A DNA stretch of 34,464 bases from Prevotellaceae bacterium (GTDB taxonomy: Bacteria > Bacteroidota > Bacteroidia > Bacteroidales > Paludibacteraceae): the NCBI GenBank assembly GCA_031271005.1, contig JAISWT010000151.1, positions 1 through 34,464 of the forward strand, read 5' to 3'. Positions 25,618 through 33,552 of the stretch are shown here, one piece after another. The notes under the pieces are model-generated. The model did not search any database, was not told the DNA's origin, and saw nothing but the letters and a program-made list of their open reading frames with translations. The position numbers were made by a program, and so were the translations under genes. Each line of letters starts with the position of its first letter. Within the stretch, counting starts at the first letter, position 1.

Positions 25618-26646
25618 ATGAAAAAAATAAGTTATATATTATTTGCTTTTGTCGCAGTGTTTTTAACATCTTGCGAAAAAGAACAGGATATGCTAAAGGC
25701 ATTACCGTTAGATCAGGTTACAAAACCTGTTTTAGATGCGCACGATGCTATTGAGATAACCGAAAGCAATATGGCTGAAACAACAACTTTCTATTGGACA
25801 AAAGCAGATTTTGGCGTACCAACGGAAATTGAATATTTGCTGTGTGCGGAAATGGCAGGAGGCACTTCCGCTGTAATCGCAACTTCAGCAGTCGACTCGC
25901 TGGATATTACTTTGGAAAATTTGAACAAAGCGTTGATTAACGCCGGCATTGACCCCGAAACACCTGTTGCTGTTCAATTTTATGTAGTAGCGGCGTTAAG
26001 CAGCACATACAAAGTACAGTCTAATATGGTTACCGTAAATGTAGATGCGTTCAAACCTTTATTCCCCGACAATGTTTATATGATTGGACAGGAATTTGGC
26101 GGTTGGAGTTGGAGCGATCCGGGCGTTGTGGAAATGACGCCAATATACGATCATCCGGGTATATGGTGGGCAGTGCGTTATTTTGCCAATCCGGAAAACG
26201 GGTTCAAATGGTGCAATGTAAAAGATTGGAACGGCGATTTCTTCTCGCTCGGAAGCGATGTTGGCTTTACAACACACGACGGCAACGCATTTGTATCGGC
26301 AGCAGGTTTCTATATTGTGGTTGTGGATTATACACAGGAAAAAATCACAATAGAACCCGCGCAGGTTTATGGTATGGGTGATTGCTTTGGCGGTTGGAAC
26401 ACAGGACAATACCCATTTGTTGCAAGTGGAAATGTAATGAAACTTACAACCACAAATTCAGCCGAATTGAGAATGTATGCAGCAACTACCGCTGTTGCTT
26501 GCGACTGGTGGCAAATGGAATTTGTATTCTTTGCTGATGGCAAAATTCAATATCGTGGAACAGGCAACGATCAAGCTCGTTTCACTGTAGCCGCAGGCAA
26601 AGTTATAACGCTTGATTTCAACAATGGAATGGGAACAGTTCAGTAA
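25618..26646 (+). CDS. SusE-like surface glycan-binding lipoprotein
   Basis: The 342-residue product has a lipobox LTSC (Cys19). The N-terminal part (about 30-150) resembles the SusE domain, with the DAHDAIEITESN strand and FYWTKADFGVPTEIEYLL. Two tandem carbohydrate-binding-like modules follow (about 150-245 and 248-342). Both show the SusE/SusF pattern of a start such as VYMIGQEFGGWSW or VYGMGDCFGGWNTG, with aromatic residues suited to sugar binding. SusE-like proteins sit on the outer surface and help capture polysaccharide for the SusCD pair. The gene starts 7 bases after susD and is followed by a strong terminator. No glycoside hydrolase or regulator gene is adjacent. Confidence 0.87.
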   Translation: MKKISYILFAFVAVFLTSCEKEQDMLKALPLDQVTKPVLDAHDAIEITESNMAETTTFYWTKADFGVPTEIEYLLCAEMAGGTSAVIATSAVDSLDITLENLNKALINAGIDPETPVAVQFYVVAALSSTYKVQSNMVTVNVDAFKPLFPDNVYMIGQEFGGWSWSDPGVVEMTPIYDHPGIWWAVRYFANPENGFKWCNVKDWNGDFFSLGSDVGFTTHDGNAFVSAAGFYIVVVDYTQEKITIEPAQVYGMGDCFGGWNTGQYPFVASGNVMKLTTTNSAELRMYAATTAVACDWWQMEFVFFADGKIQYRGTGNDQARFTVAAGKVITLDFNNGMGTVQ

Positions 26647-26674
26647 ATAGAATTTTCTGATATTAATTAATTTT

Positions 26675-26716
26675 CCGCCCTCGAAAAATTGAGTTTTCGG
26701 GGGCGGGATTTTTTTT
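26675..26716 (+). terminator. Intrinsic terminator of the susCDE operon
   Basis: CCGCCCTCGAAAA (26675-26687) pairs with TTTTCGGGGGCGG in a strong GC-capped stem with G-T and minor mismatches, followed by GA and a run of T. Confidence 0.88.
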
Positions 26717-27046
26717 GTGACAGTCAAAATTCTGAAACCGTTTTCCTGACTTCGACACAGGGACTTTGCGTCCCTTGCGTATCTTCTTTGCGAACTTTGC
26801 GGTAAAAAATATTTAACCGCAAGGGACGCAAGATTTATCCCGCCAAAGCGGGAGGTTTCGCAAAGGACGCTATGATAAATCAATAATCTCTCCTGACTTT
26901 GCCACAGGGACACCCAAAATGGTATCCTGAAATTTATAAATCATTAATTTGTAAATAATTATAAAATTAAAGAAAAAAACGTGTCAAAGTCAAAAAAATA
27001 AATCGTGGCTGACAACCGGCAACTGAGAAAATTCATTTTTTTTGAT

Positions 27047-27054
27047 TACTTTTG
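27047..27054 (+). promoter_or_regulatory. -7 box upstream of the MaoC gene
   Basis: TACTTTTG fits TAnnTTTG, about 58 bases before the ATG at 27112. The -33 position is not a clear TTTG. Confidence 0.55.
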
Positions 27055-27111
27055 CACCGACTTTTTTTCACAGTCATTTTTTTTACAAATTATTTAACAA
27101 ATAAAAATATT

Positions 27112-27528
27112 ATGCTTAACCCCGGCGATTTTTACGACCTCAATTTGAGTTTCACTCAGCAGCAGGTTAATGATTTTGCGGCAATAACCGGCGACAACAA
27201 CCCTCTGCACATCGACCCCGACTATGCAAAAACAACGCGCTTTGGGCGCCCCGTGGTTCATGGCTTTTTGGCAGGCGCAGTGTTTTCGCGCATCTTTGGG
27301 ACGCTCTTTCCCGGCGAAGGAACAATTTATATCTATCAGGACATGCGTTTTAGAGAACCGATTTTTGTAGATAAAAACTACAGAGCGCGGGTAGAAATTA
27401 CCGAGATAAACCCCGAAAAGCACAACGGCACAGTCAGTTGCCTGCTGATAGACGATGCCGCCGTCCCCGAACATCGCACCTGTATTGAAGGGACTGCGCG
27501 TTTGAAACACCTTACGGAATTTGTGTAA
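27112..27528 (+). CDS. MaoC-like (R)-specific enoyl-CoA hydratase
   Basis: The 138-residue hot-dog-fold protein belongs to the MaoC/PhaJ family, which hydrates enoyl-thioesters to (R)-3-hydroxyacyl-thioesters. The signature is FAAITGDNNPLHIDPDYAKT followed by FGRPVVHGFLAG, with the catalytic Asp (near residue 26) and His (near 31) in GDNNPLHID. The start at 27112 gives a normal N-terminus; an in-frame ATG at 27052 would add a hydrophobic stretch and overlap the promoter. The stop TAA directly abuts the ATG of the peptidase gene, so the two are translated from one transcript. Substrate length is unknown. Confidence 0.88.
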   Translation: MLNPGDFYDLNLSFTQQQVNDFAAITGDNNPLHIDPDYAKTTRFGRPVVHGFLAGAVFSRIFGTLFPGEGTIYIYQDMRFREPIFVDKNYRARVEITEINPEKHNGTVSCLLIDDAAVPEHRTCIEGTARLKHLTEFV

Positions 27529-28317
27529 ATGGATTTGCCCTCCAAGTATTGCATTGTAACCATACCGCTTGTGCCGTTGCGTGCCGTGCCCGCCGAGGCA
27601 GGCGAAATGACTTCGCAACTGCTCTTTGGGCAAATAGCCGAAATTTTGGAAACAAAAGATAAATGGTGCAAAATAAAGAACGTTTCGGACGGCTATCAGG
27701 GTTTTGCCGACAGAAAAACGCTTACAGTACTGACAGAGAACGACCTCGAATTTCAAAAAACACTGAAGCCTGTAAAAATTTCAGTCCCTACGTCAACAAT
27801 CCGCAACGCACAGAAGCAGCCGGTTATTCTTACATTTGGCAGCACGCTTTGGTTAAACAGAGAGAATATTTGCCTTATTAACAGGGAAAAATATACTTAC
27901 GATGCGGCGCACACAGTTGATTTTGCCTCTGCTACAGCAGATGAAATACTCGGCAATGCGAAGAAATTTATAAATGCTCCGTATCTCTGGGGCGGCAAAT
28001 CGATGTTTGGGGTAGATTGTTCGGGACTTGTGCAACTTGTTTTTGCGAATACAGGCATTCTCTTGCCGCGAGATGCTGCCCAACAAGCAGCAGCAGGCGC
28101 CCGAATTGCTTCAATTGCGGCGGCGCGGCAGGGAGATTTGGCGTTTTGCGAAAACAAAGACGGAAAGATAGTTCATGTCGGTATTCTGCTGAACAACAGA
28201 GAGATAATTCACGCATCGGGTTGCGTGAAAATTGAATCCATAGACAGCAAAGGAATTATTTCGCTGCAAACAGGCGAATATACACACAAACTTTCAATAA
28301 TTAAGAGAATTATTTAA
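27529..28317 (+). CDS. C40-family NlpC/P60 peptidoglycan peptidase with SH3-like domains
   Basis: The 262-residue protein carries two SH3-like segments (about 8-65 and 80-125) and a C-terminal NlpC/P60 domain (about 135-262). The catalytic triad is Cys164 (GVDCSGLVQL), His216 (KIVHVGIL) and His228 (IIHASG). It resembles gamma-D-glutamyl-L-diamino-acid endopeptidases (dipeptidyl-peptidase VI type) that process peptidoglycan peptides. There is no signal peptide, which fits a cytoplasmic recycling role. It begins immediately after the stop of the MaoC gene with no spacer, so it is translationally linked. Why a hydratase and a cell-wall peptidase are coupled is not clear. Confidence 0.92.
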   Translation: MDLPSKYCIVTIPLVPLRAVPAEAGEMTSQLLFGQIAEILETKDKWCKIKNVSDGYQGFADRKTLTVLTENDLEFQKTLKPVKISVPTSTIRNAQKQPVILTFGSTLWLNRENICLINREKYTYDAAHTVDFASATADEILGNAKKFINAPYLWGGKSMFGVDCSGLVQLVFANTGILLPRDAAQQAAAGARIASIAAARQGDLAFCENKDGKIVHVGILLNNREIIHASGCVKIESIDSKGIISLQTGEYTHKLSIIKRII

Positions 28318-28361
28318 TTAAAATTATTAACTATATATTAGAATTACAAATAAATTGTAAC

Positions 28362-29423
28362 ATGAAAAACAAATATATTTTAAATTTATTATTTTGCGCT
28401 TTAATTTCAATAAATATTTTTGCGCAACCGTCTGCAAATTATTACAACAGCGCAAACGGGCTAACCGAAGGAGCATTGAAAACCGCTCTGTATCAAATAA
28501 TTAAGAATCCGGGAGTTACAAGTTATGCGGGTTTGTGGAACTCGTTTGAGCAAACGGACAAAAAACCCGATGGGACAGTGTGGGATATGTATTCCAACTG
28601 TACGTTCCATTTTGGAGTAGACCAAGATTTTGGAGTAGGTGGAAGCGCTGAATGTCAGTATTTTAACCGCGAACATTCGTTCCCGAAAAGTTGGTTCAAC
28701 GATGAGACGCCAATGTACTCCGACCTTTTTCATTTGTATCCAACAGACAAGTATGTTAACGGTCAGCGCGGAAATTTGCCTTTTGGCGAAACTGCCAATC
28801 CTACAAACACTTACGGCAACGGCAGCAAAAGGGGCAACAGTTCTTTTGCGGGCTACTCAGGTACCGTTTTTGAGCCGATAGACACCTACAAAGGCGATTT
28901 TGCACGCACTTATTTTTATATGGTTACCTGTTATGAAAACATTGTTAAAAATTGGAATTCAGAACATTTAGCGGGAAATTCTTATCCCGCCCTTAATACG
29001 TGGTCTGTTAATTTGCTGCTTAAATGGCACAGGCAAGACCCTGTGAGTCAGAAAGAAACCGACAGAAACAATGCCGTTGAAAACATTCAGCACAACCGAA
29101 ATCCGTTTATTGACCGACCCGAACTTGCCGAATATATTTGGGGAAATAAAAAAGGCGAAGCATGGAATGTTGCAATTACGCAAAATATTGATATTCAATC
29201 AATTCCATTAAATATCATTTTTAATAACGAAAACAAAACAGTGCAAATTGTTTCGGAACAACAATTTAATTCTTTTATTATCAATAATTTAAATGGACAA
29301 ATAATTGAAAAAGGGAATATTGAAAATAATGTAATTAAATTGAAAACGAGCGCTAAGGGCTTGTATTTCATTACTTTAAATTCCGAAAACGTACACCTGA
29401 CAAAAAAACTTGTCATTAATTAA
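28362..29423 (+). CDS. Secreted endonuclease I family nuclease with T9SS sorting domain
   Basis: The 353-residue product has a signal peptide (about 1-21, ending IFAQ), an endonuclease I (EndA/NucM-like) domain (about 30-262) and a short T9SS C-terminal sorting domain (about 275-353, with FIINNLNGQIIEKG, LKTSAKGLYFITL and KKLVIN). The nuclease signature is REHSFPKSWF (103-112, His105 the likely general base), DLFHLYPTD (121-129), QRGNLPFG, LLKWHRQDPVS and HNRNPFID. These His/Asn/Asp residues bind the metal in this beta-beta-alpha-metal family. It is probably a secreted nuclease for scavenging nucleic acids. It stands alone between the peptidase gene and lptC. Confidence 0.93.
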   Translation: MKNKYILNLLFCALISINIFAQPSANYYNSANGLTEGALKTALYQIIKNPGVTSYAGLWNSFEQTDKKPDGTVWDMYSNCTFHFGVDQDFGVGGSAECQYFNREHSFPKSWFNDETPMYSDLFHLYPTDKYVNGQRGNLPFGETANPTNTYGNGSKRGNSSFAGYSGTVFEPIDTYKGDFARTYFYMVTCYENIVKNWNSEHLAGNSYPALNTWSVNLLLKWHRQDPVSQKETDRNNAVENIQHNRNPFIDRPELAEYIWGNKKGEAWNVAITQNIDIQSIPLNIIFNNENKTVQIVSEQQFNSFIINNLNGQIIEKGNIENNVIKLKTSAKGLYFITLNSENVHLTKKLVIN

Positions 29424-29619
29424 TAATTAACAATTAATAATTGTTAAAAACCTTATTTTAATTCAGATAACCTTAGTAGAAAAAAATGGGGAAATAAACA
29501 TAACCTTATTGCCTTATTAAACCCTTGAAAATAAATTATGCAAATTTTCTACTAAGGTTGATGGAATTTTTATTTCTATACTAAATTAGCAATATCCAAA
29601 AATAAATAAATAATCGTCT
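29424..29619. repeat. Inverted repeat between endonuclease and lptC genes
   Basis: AACCTTAGTAGAAAA (29469-29483) is inverted perfectly at 29545-29559, with a 61-base spacer. Next to it, 29439-29465 matches the reverse complement of 12917-12943 apart from two bases. Possibly a small dispersed element or a long-loop RNA hairpin in the lptC leader. Confidence 0.75.
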
Positions 29620-30183
29620 TTGAAAAAATCAAATTTTACATATATAATACTTATAATCGCTGTTTTATCTGTAGCCCTTGCTTGCCGTAAAGAGCAAAAA
29701 GAAATCATCGGCGCAGTGGAAGACCGTGCACTCACGCCGCGAATGCACTCCGACAGCGTTATAACGGTGGTGTCCGATTCGGGCGTTACGCGCTACCGTA
29801 TCAGTGCGCCGGTGTGGGACGTGTTCGACTTTGTGGATGAACCGTACTGGAACTTCCCGGAAGGGATTCGCTTTGAACGCTTTGACCGGGAACTGAAAGT
29901 TGATGCAAATATTCACGCCAATTATGCCAAATACGAAACGACCAAACAGTTGTGGGAACTCAAAGGAAAAGTACGCGCCACAAATATTGAGGGCGACATA
30001 TTTGTTACCGAACAAATGTTCTGGAACGAGCGAACCGCAAAAATATATTCCGACAGTTTGATTACCATCACCAAAACTGACGGTGCGAAACTCGTTGGGC
30101 AAAACGGATTTGAATCGAACCAGCAGTTAACCAAATATATTATAAAAAACAATATCGGAAACATTCCGTACAATAGCGATTAG
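29620..30183 (+). CDS. lptC: LPS export protein LptC-like lipoprotein
   Basis: The 187-residue protein resembles LptC, which takes lipopolysaccharide from the LptBFG transporter and passes it to LptA across the periplasm. The N-terminus has a lipoprotein-like signal peptide with Cys22 (SVALAC). The beta-jellyroll (about 35-175) contains SDSGVTRYRISAPVWDVFD, FERFDRELKVDANIHANYAKY, QLWELKGKVRATNIEGD and FVTEQMFWNERTAKIYSDS, all typical of Bacteroidota LptC. No ATG is available: an in-frame TAA lies just upstream and the frame begins with TTG at 29620, placed exactly at the signal peptide. The TAG stop is inside a TTAGTGG heptamer array. Confidence 0.88.
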   Translation: MKKSNFTYIILIIAVLSVALACRKEQKEIIGAVEDRALTPRMHSDSVITVVSDSGVTRYRISAPVWDVFDFVDEPYWNFPEGIRFERFDRELKVDANIHANYAKYETTKQLWELKGKVRATNIEGDIFVTEQMFWNERTAKIYSDSLITITKTDGAKLVGQNGFESNQQLTKYIIKNNIGNIPYNSD

Positions 30184-30256
30184 TGGTTAGTGGTTAATTG
30201 TTAGTTATTAGAGTTTAGAGTTTAGTTATTAGAGTTTAGAGTTTAGTTATTAGATT
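30180..30256 (+). repeat. Eleven-unit compound heptamer array over the lptC stop codon
   Basis: Eleven consecutive 7-bp units keep one register while the unit changes: TTAGTGG x2, TTAATTG, TTAGTTA, TTAGAGT x2, TTAGTTA, TTAGAGT x2, TTAGTTA, TTAGATT. The stop codon of lptC (30181-30183) lies in the first unit. The block TTAGTTA-TTAGAGT-TTAGAGT is itself repeated as a 21-mer. Confidence 0.95.
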
Positions 30257-30310
30257 ATTCCTTAATTTCTTCATTATTAAATTAATTGCTGCGTATTCTG
30301 TATTTTATTA

Positions 30311-30359
30311 TTCACTATTCACTATTCACTATTCACTACTCACTACTCTAATATCTAAT
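30311..30359. repeat. Heptamer array TTCACTA and variants
   Basis: Seven units in register: TTCACTA x4, CTCACTA, CTCTAAT, ATCTAAT. It lies 60 bases before mnmA, so it is probably within or next to the mnmA promoter region. No other promoter signal is clear between 30257 and 30418. Confidence 0.9.
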
Positions 30360-30418
30360 AACTACTAATTGTCTTTAATCTGTGCAGCAACTGCATAACA
30401 AAAAAAATATATATATAA

Positions 30419-31492
30419 ATGAAAATAGCAGCCTTACTTTCAGGCGGGGTAGACAGTTCGGTGGCTGTACATCTGCTCAACGAGCGGGGCGAGAAGCCGG
30501 ACCTGTTTTATATCAAAATAGGAAATAGCGAAGACCATTTGTTGCATTGCTCTTCGGAGGAAGATATTGAGATGGCTGCGTCTATTGCCAAAAAATACGG
30601 CAACCATCTGGAAATCATCGATTTGCACCGCGACTACTGGGACACTGTTGTGGATTATACAATACGCAAAGTGCGAGACGGGCTCACGCCAAACCCCGAC
30701 GTGATGTGCAATAAACTGATTAAATTTGGCGTTTTTGAGCAGCGGGCAGGCAAAAACTACGACAAAACAGCAACAGGTCATTACGCTACAACCACAGAAA
30801 TAAACAATAAAATTTTCCTTTCTACCGCACAAGACTATGTCAAAGACCAGACCGACTTTTTGGCGCAAATAGATGCCTTGCAGGTCTCCAAATTGATGTT
30901 TCCTGTTGGAAATTTGATGAAATCGGAGGTGCGCTCCATTGCCGAAAAAATCAATTTACCAAGTGCAAAGCGTGCTGACAGTCAGGGAATTTGCTTCCTC
31001 GGAAAAATCAATTACAATGATTTTATAAAACGCTATTTGGGCGAAAAACAGGGACCGATTGTAGAATTTGAGACCGGACGCATTTTGGGGCAGCACAAAG
31101 GCTACTGGTTTCACACCGTAGGGCAGCGCAAAGGCTTGTTGCTGTCGGGGGGGCCGTGGTATGTGGTTAAGAAAGATGTTGAAGCAAACATTATTTACGC
31201 TTCGAGAGGCTATGACGTTGAGACACAATATGGTACGGAATTTTTGGTGCGCAGTTTCAATTTCATTACCGAGCAGGCAGCGTGGGCGCACAGCGCCGAA
31301 CCGCAGAACATCACATTTAAAATCCGCCACACGCCCGATTTTACAAAAGGCACAATACAACTTACTCGCCAAAACCGCTATCTGATTAAATCTGAAACTC
31401 CCTTACAAGGCATCTCGGCAGGACAGTTCGGCGTTATTTATGATAGCGGACAAAAAATTTGCTTCGGAAGCGGGGAAATTTGCTACGCCTGA
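30419..31492 (+). CDS. mnmA: tRNA-specific 2-thiouridylase MnmA
   Basis: MnmA activates U34 of Lys, Glu and Gln tRNAs with ATP and inserts sulfur to give 2-thiouridine. The 357-residue protein shows the N-type ATP pyrophosphatase loop SGGVDSS (8-14), the first catalytic cysteine Cys97 in [13 protein letters not shown] (119-123), KDQTDFLAQ (142-150) and the persulfide cysteine Cys192 in DSQGICFLG. The C-terminal domain continues with [15 protein letters not shown] and ends in GSGEICYA. The spacing between Cys97 and Cys192 is normal. It is monocistronic in this window. Confidence 0.96.
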   Translation: MKIAALLSGGVDSSVAVHLLNERGEKPDLFYIKIGNSEDHLLHCSSEEDIEMAASIAKKYGNHLEIIDLHRDYWDTVVDYTIRKVRDGLTPNPDVMCNKLIKFGVFEQRAGKNYDKTATGHYATTTEINNKIFLSTAQDYVKDQTDFLAQIDALQVSKLMFPVGNLMKSEVRSIAEKINLPSAKRADSQGICFLGKINYNDFIKRYLGEKQGPIVEFETGRILGQHKGYWFHTVGQRKGLLLSGGPWYVVKKDVEANIIYASRGYDVETQYGTEFLVRSFNFITEQAAWAHSAEPQNITFKIRHTPDFTKGTIQLTRQNRYLIKSETPLQGISAGQFGVIYDSGQKICFGSGEICYA

Positions 31493-31864
31493 CAACGTAC
31501 TAAGTATCAAAAAATTAATAACCTGTAAAAGTTGAGGCTGTCTCAAAAATTCAATTTTACCACAAAGAACACAAAGAACAGATGTTGAAAACCGGCGCTT
31601 TGTGTTCATTGTGAAACCTCCCGCTTTGGCGGGATAATAAAAATAAATTCACTCAAAAATCATAATTCAGACAATAAGAAACGAACACGATTAACAAAAC
31701 ACACAAGCTTATGATTTTGTTGTCGCGTGAGTTCCATCTGACCTTAAAAATAAAATATAAACAGATGAAATCAAAAGAAATTCTGCAGTTTCAAAAATAT
31801 TCGCTACTTTTGTGTTATAAAAATACATTTTATGAAACCTGAAAATATAGAATAACAACACAAA
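31493..31864. repeat. Intergenic region with CACAAAG palindrome and promoter
   Basis: At about 31556-31612 there is an imperfect palindrome of ACACAAAG/CTTTGTGT words, followed by one copy of the 16-bp palindrome (31619-31634). AT-rich DNA follows, then the promoter of the ATPase gene (31782-31812). No gene is seen. Confidence 0.75.
31782..31812 (+). promoter_or_regulatory. Promoter of the AAA_14/DUF4143 gene
   Basis: TCTG at 31782-31785 (one mismatch to TTTG), 19 bases, then TACTTTTG at 31805-31812. The ATG lies 52 bases downstream. Confidence 0.75.
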
Positions 31865-33157
31865 ATGGAACGTAAATTCATAAACCAACTCTTGGAATGG
31901 AAAAATTCCACTGCACGAATGCCTTTAACGGTAACAGGAGCGAGGCAAGTGGGCAAAACATTTGGCTTGCTTGAATTTGGCAAACGGTATTATCAAAATG
32001 TTGTGTATCTGAATTTTGAGAATAATAACGATTTGCACAATGTTTTTGAGCGCGACTTAAATCCAATGCGCATTGTTCGCGAATTGTCCGTCAAATCGGG
32101 CGAAACGATATTTGAAAACGATACGCTGCTGATTTTCGATGAAATTCAGGCTTGCGAGCGGGCTTTGACTTCGCTTAAATATTTCTGCGAGGACGCACCC
32201 GGTTATCATATCGCGGCGGCAGGCAGTTTGCTTGGCGTTACGCTAAACCGTCAAAAATTTTCGTTTCCTGTTGGCAAAATAGACAAAATCACGCTTTACC
32301 CGCTTGATTTTGAGGAGTTTCTGTGGGCTTTGGGCAAGAGAAACGGCGCAGAAATGATACGCGAATGTTTTGAAACCAACTCCTTTTTTTCGGCTCACAA
32401 CGAGTTTCTGGATTTGTATAAAACCTATCTGTTGGTTGGAGGAATGCCGTTTGTAGTCAGTGAATACATTAAAAATCAGGATTTTATGCAAGTTTATAAT
32501 TTGCAAAAAAATATCAATGACGCTTACATTGCCGATATGGTAAAGTACGCTTTGCCAACGGAAACGAACAAAATTCTCGCGGCATACAATTCCGTTCCTG
32601 CGCAATTGGCAAAGGAAAATCACAAATTTCAGTACAAAATTATCAAGACTGGGGCGCGGGCGTTGGAATTTGAAAACTCGCTGGAATGGTTGCAAACAGC
32701 AGGAATTGCGCGTAAATGCGTGAAAACGAGCGATGGAAAATTTCCGTTGGAACTTTTTGCGCACCATAATTCGTTCAAAATCTATCTTTCGGACACCGGT
32801 TTGTTGTCGTCAAAATACAACCTTTCGCCGAATATTGTTATGAGCGATTTGTCGGGTTTTGAGAATGTAAAAGGCGCGTTGGCGGAAAATTACGTTTTTT
32901 CGGCATTGACGGCAAACGCTTATTCGCCGTTTTATTGGGAAAGCGAAGGCAAGGCGGAACTTGATTTTGTGATTCAAAACCGCGAAGGCAAAATCATTCC
33001 GATTGAAGTAAAATCGTCTGAACATAACCGCGCAAAAAGTCTGATGCAGTTTGTAGGCAAATATAAACCCGACTATTCCATAAAAATTCAGGCAAAAAAT
33101 TTCGGTTTTGAAAACGGAATAAAATCTGTGCCGCTGTATGCGGCGTTTTGTATTTGA
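31865..33157 (+). CDS. AAA_14/DUF4143 ATPase
   Basis: The 430-residue protein has an N-terminal AAA_14 ATPase domain (about 1-165) with Walker A TGARQVGKT (24-32), Walker B LLIFDEIQ (88-95) and AAAGSLLG (117-124) at the sensor position. A DUF4143 domain follows (about 205-390). It contains Glu341 (GALAENYV), Asp367 (ELDFVI), and Glu381 with Lys383 (PIEVKSS), the layout of a PD-(D/E)xK nuclease fold. Genes of this type are very common in anaerobic bacteria and archaea, often in several copies, and their role is not established; DNA processing or mobile-element functions have been proposed. It has its own promoter and no partner gene. Confidence 0.93.
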   Translation: MERKFINQLLEWKNSTARMPLTVTGARQVGKTFGLLEFGKRYYQNVVYLNFENNNDLHNVFERDLNPMRIVRELSVKSGETIFENDTLLIFDEIQACERALTSLKYFCEDAPGYHIAAAGSLLGVTLNRQKFSFPVGKIDKITLYPLDFEEFLWALGKRNGAEMIRECFETNSFFSAHNEFLDLYKTYLLVGGMPFVVSEYIKNQDFMQVYNLQKNINDAYIADMVKYALPTETNKILAAYNSVPAQLAKENHKFQYKIIKTGARALEFENSLEWLQTAGIARKCVKTSDGKFPLELFAHHNSFKIYLSDTGLLSSKYNLSPNIVMSDLSGFENVKGALAENYVFSALTANAYSPFYWESEGKAELDFVIQNREGKIIPIEVKSSEHNRAKSLMQFVGKYKPDYSIKIQAKNFGFENGIKSVPLYAAFCI

Positions 33158-33518
33158 AATTACAAAAAATAAGGGAATTTCTAAAAATTAGATTATTTTA
33201 GGAATTCCCAAAAACAAATTGTCCTAATCGGAATTTTATTTATCCTGATAAAGAAACCTGTTTAGATTTTTTCAAAATAATTTAACAGCAAAGGACGTAA
33301 AGATTGTCCCGCCAAAGCGGGAGTCCTTTTTTAAAAAATCTCTGTGTAACTCTGTGAAACCTCCCGCTTTGGCGGGACAAGTTCCGTGTCTCTCTGTGAA
33401 ATTTATTTTTCACAGAGGGACACAGAGTTGTGAAAATCTCCCGCTTTGGCGGGACAAGTTTTGCGGATTTAAGGTATTCTGTTAATTTTGAAAATTATGT
33501 AAAAAAAAATAATAAAAA
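33158..33518. repeat. Repeat cluster with three copies of the 16-bp palindrome
   Basis: Imperfect palindromes of CACAGAG/CTCTGTG words, an inverted relative of the repeats at 151-360, contain 16-bp palindrome copies at 33307-33322, 33362-33377 and 33439-33454. No gene is seen. Confidence 0.8.
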
Positions 33519-33549
33519 TTTGCGGTTAAAAAATAAAGTATTAAATTTG
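33519..33549 (+). promoter_or_regulatory. Consensus promoter of the structured element, copy 2
   Basis: TTTG at 33519-33522, exactly 19 bases, then TAAATTTG at 33542-33549. Transcription should begin a few bases later and run through the conserved element toward the gene at 34220. Confidence 0.8.
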
Positions 33550-33552
33550 CAT

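Larger units (their letters stand above)
26647..27111. repeat. Intergenic region with terminator and large imperfect palindrome
   Basis: After the terminator (26675-26716), a palindrome of GCAAAG words covers about 26755-26870 (CTTTGCGTCCCTTGCG mirrored by CGCAAGGGACGCAAG). One copy of the 16-bp palindrome (26838-26853) lies in its right arm. Near-identical 15-20 bp words (CCTGACTT...ACAGGGAC) flank it at about 26746 and 26893. No gene is seen. Confidence 0.75.

Noticed and set aside
31865-33157. Toxin-antitoxin or defence system with partner gene
   Set aside because: The AAA_14/DUF4143 gene has no partner within several hundred bases; both flanks are repeat DNA and mnmA.
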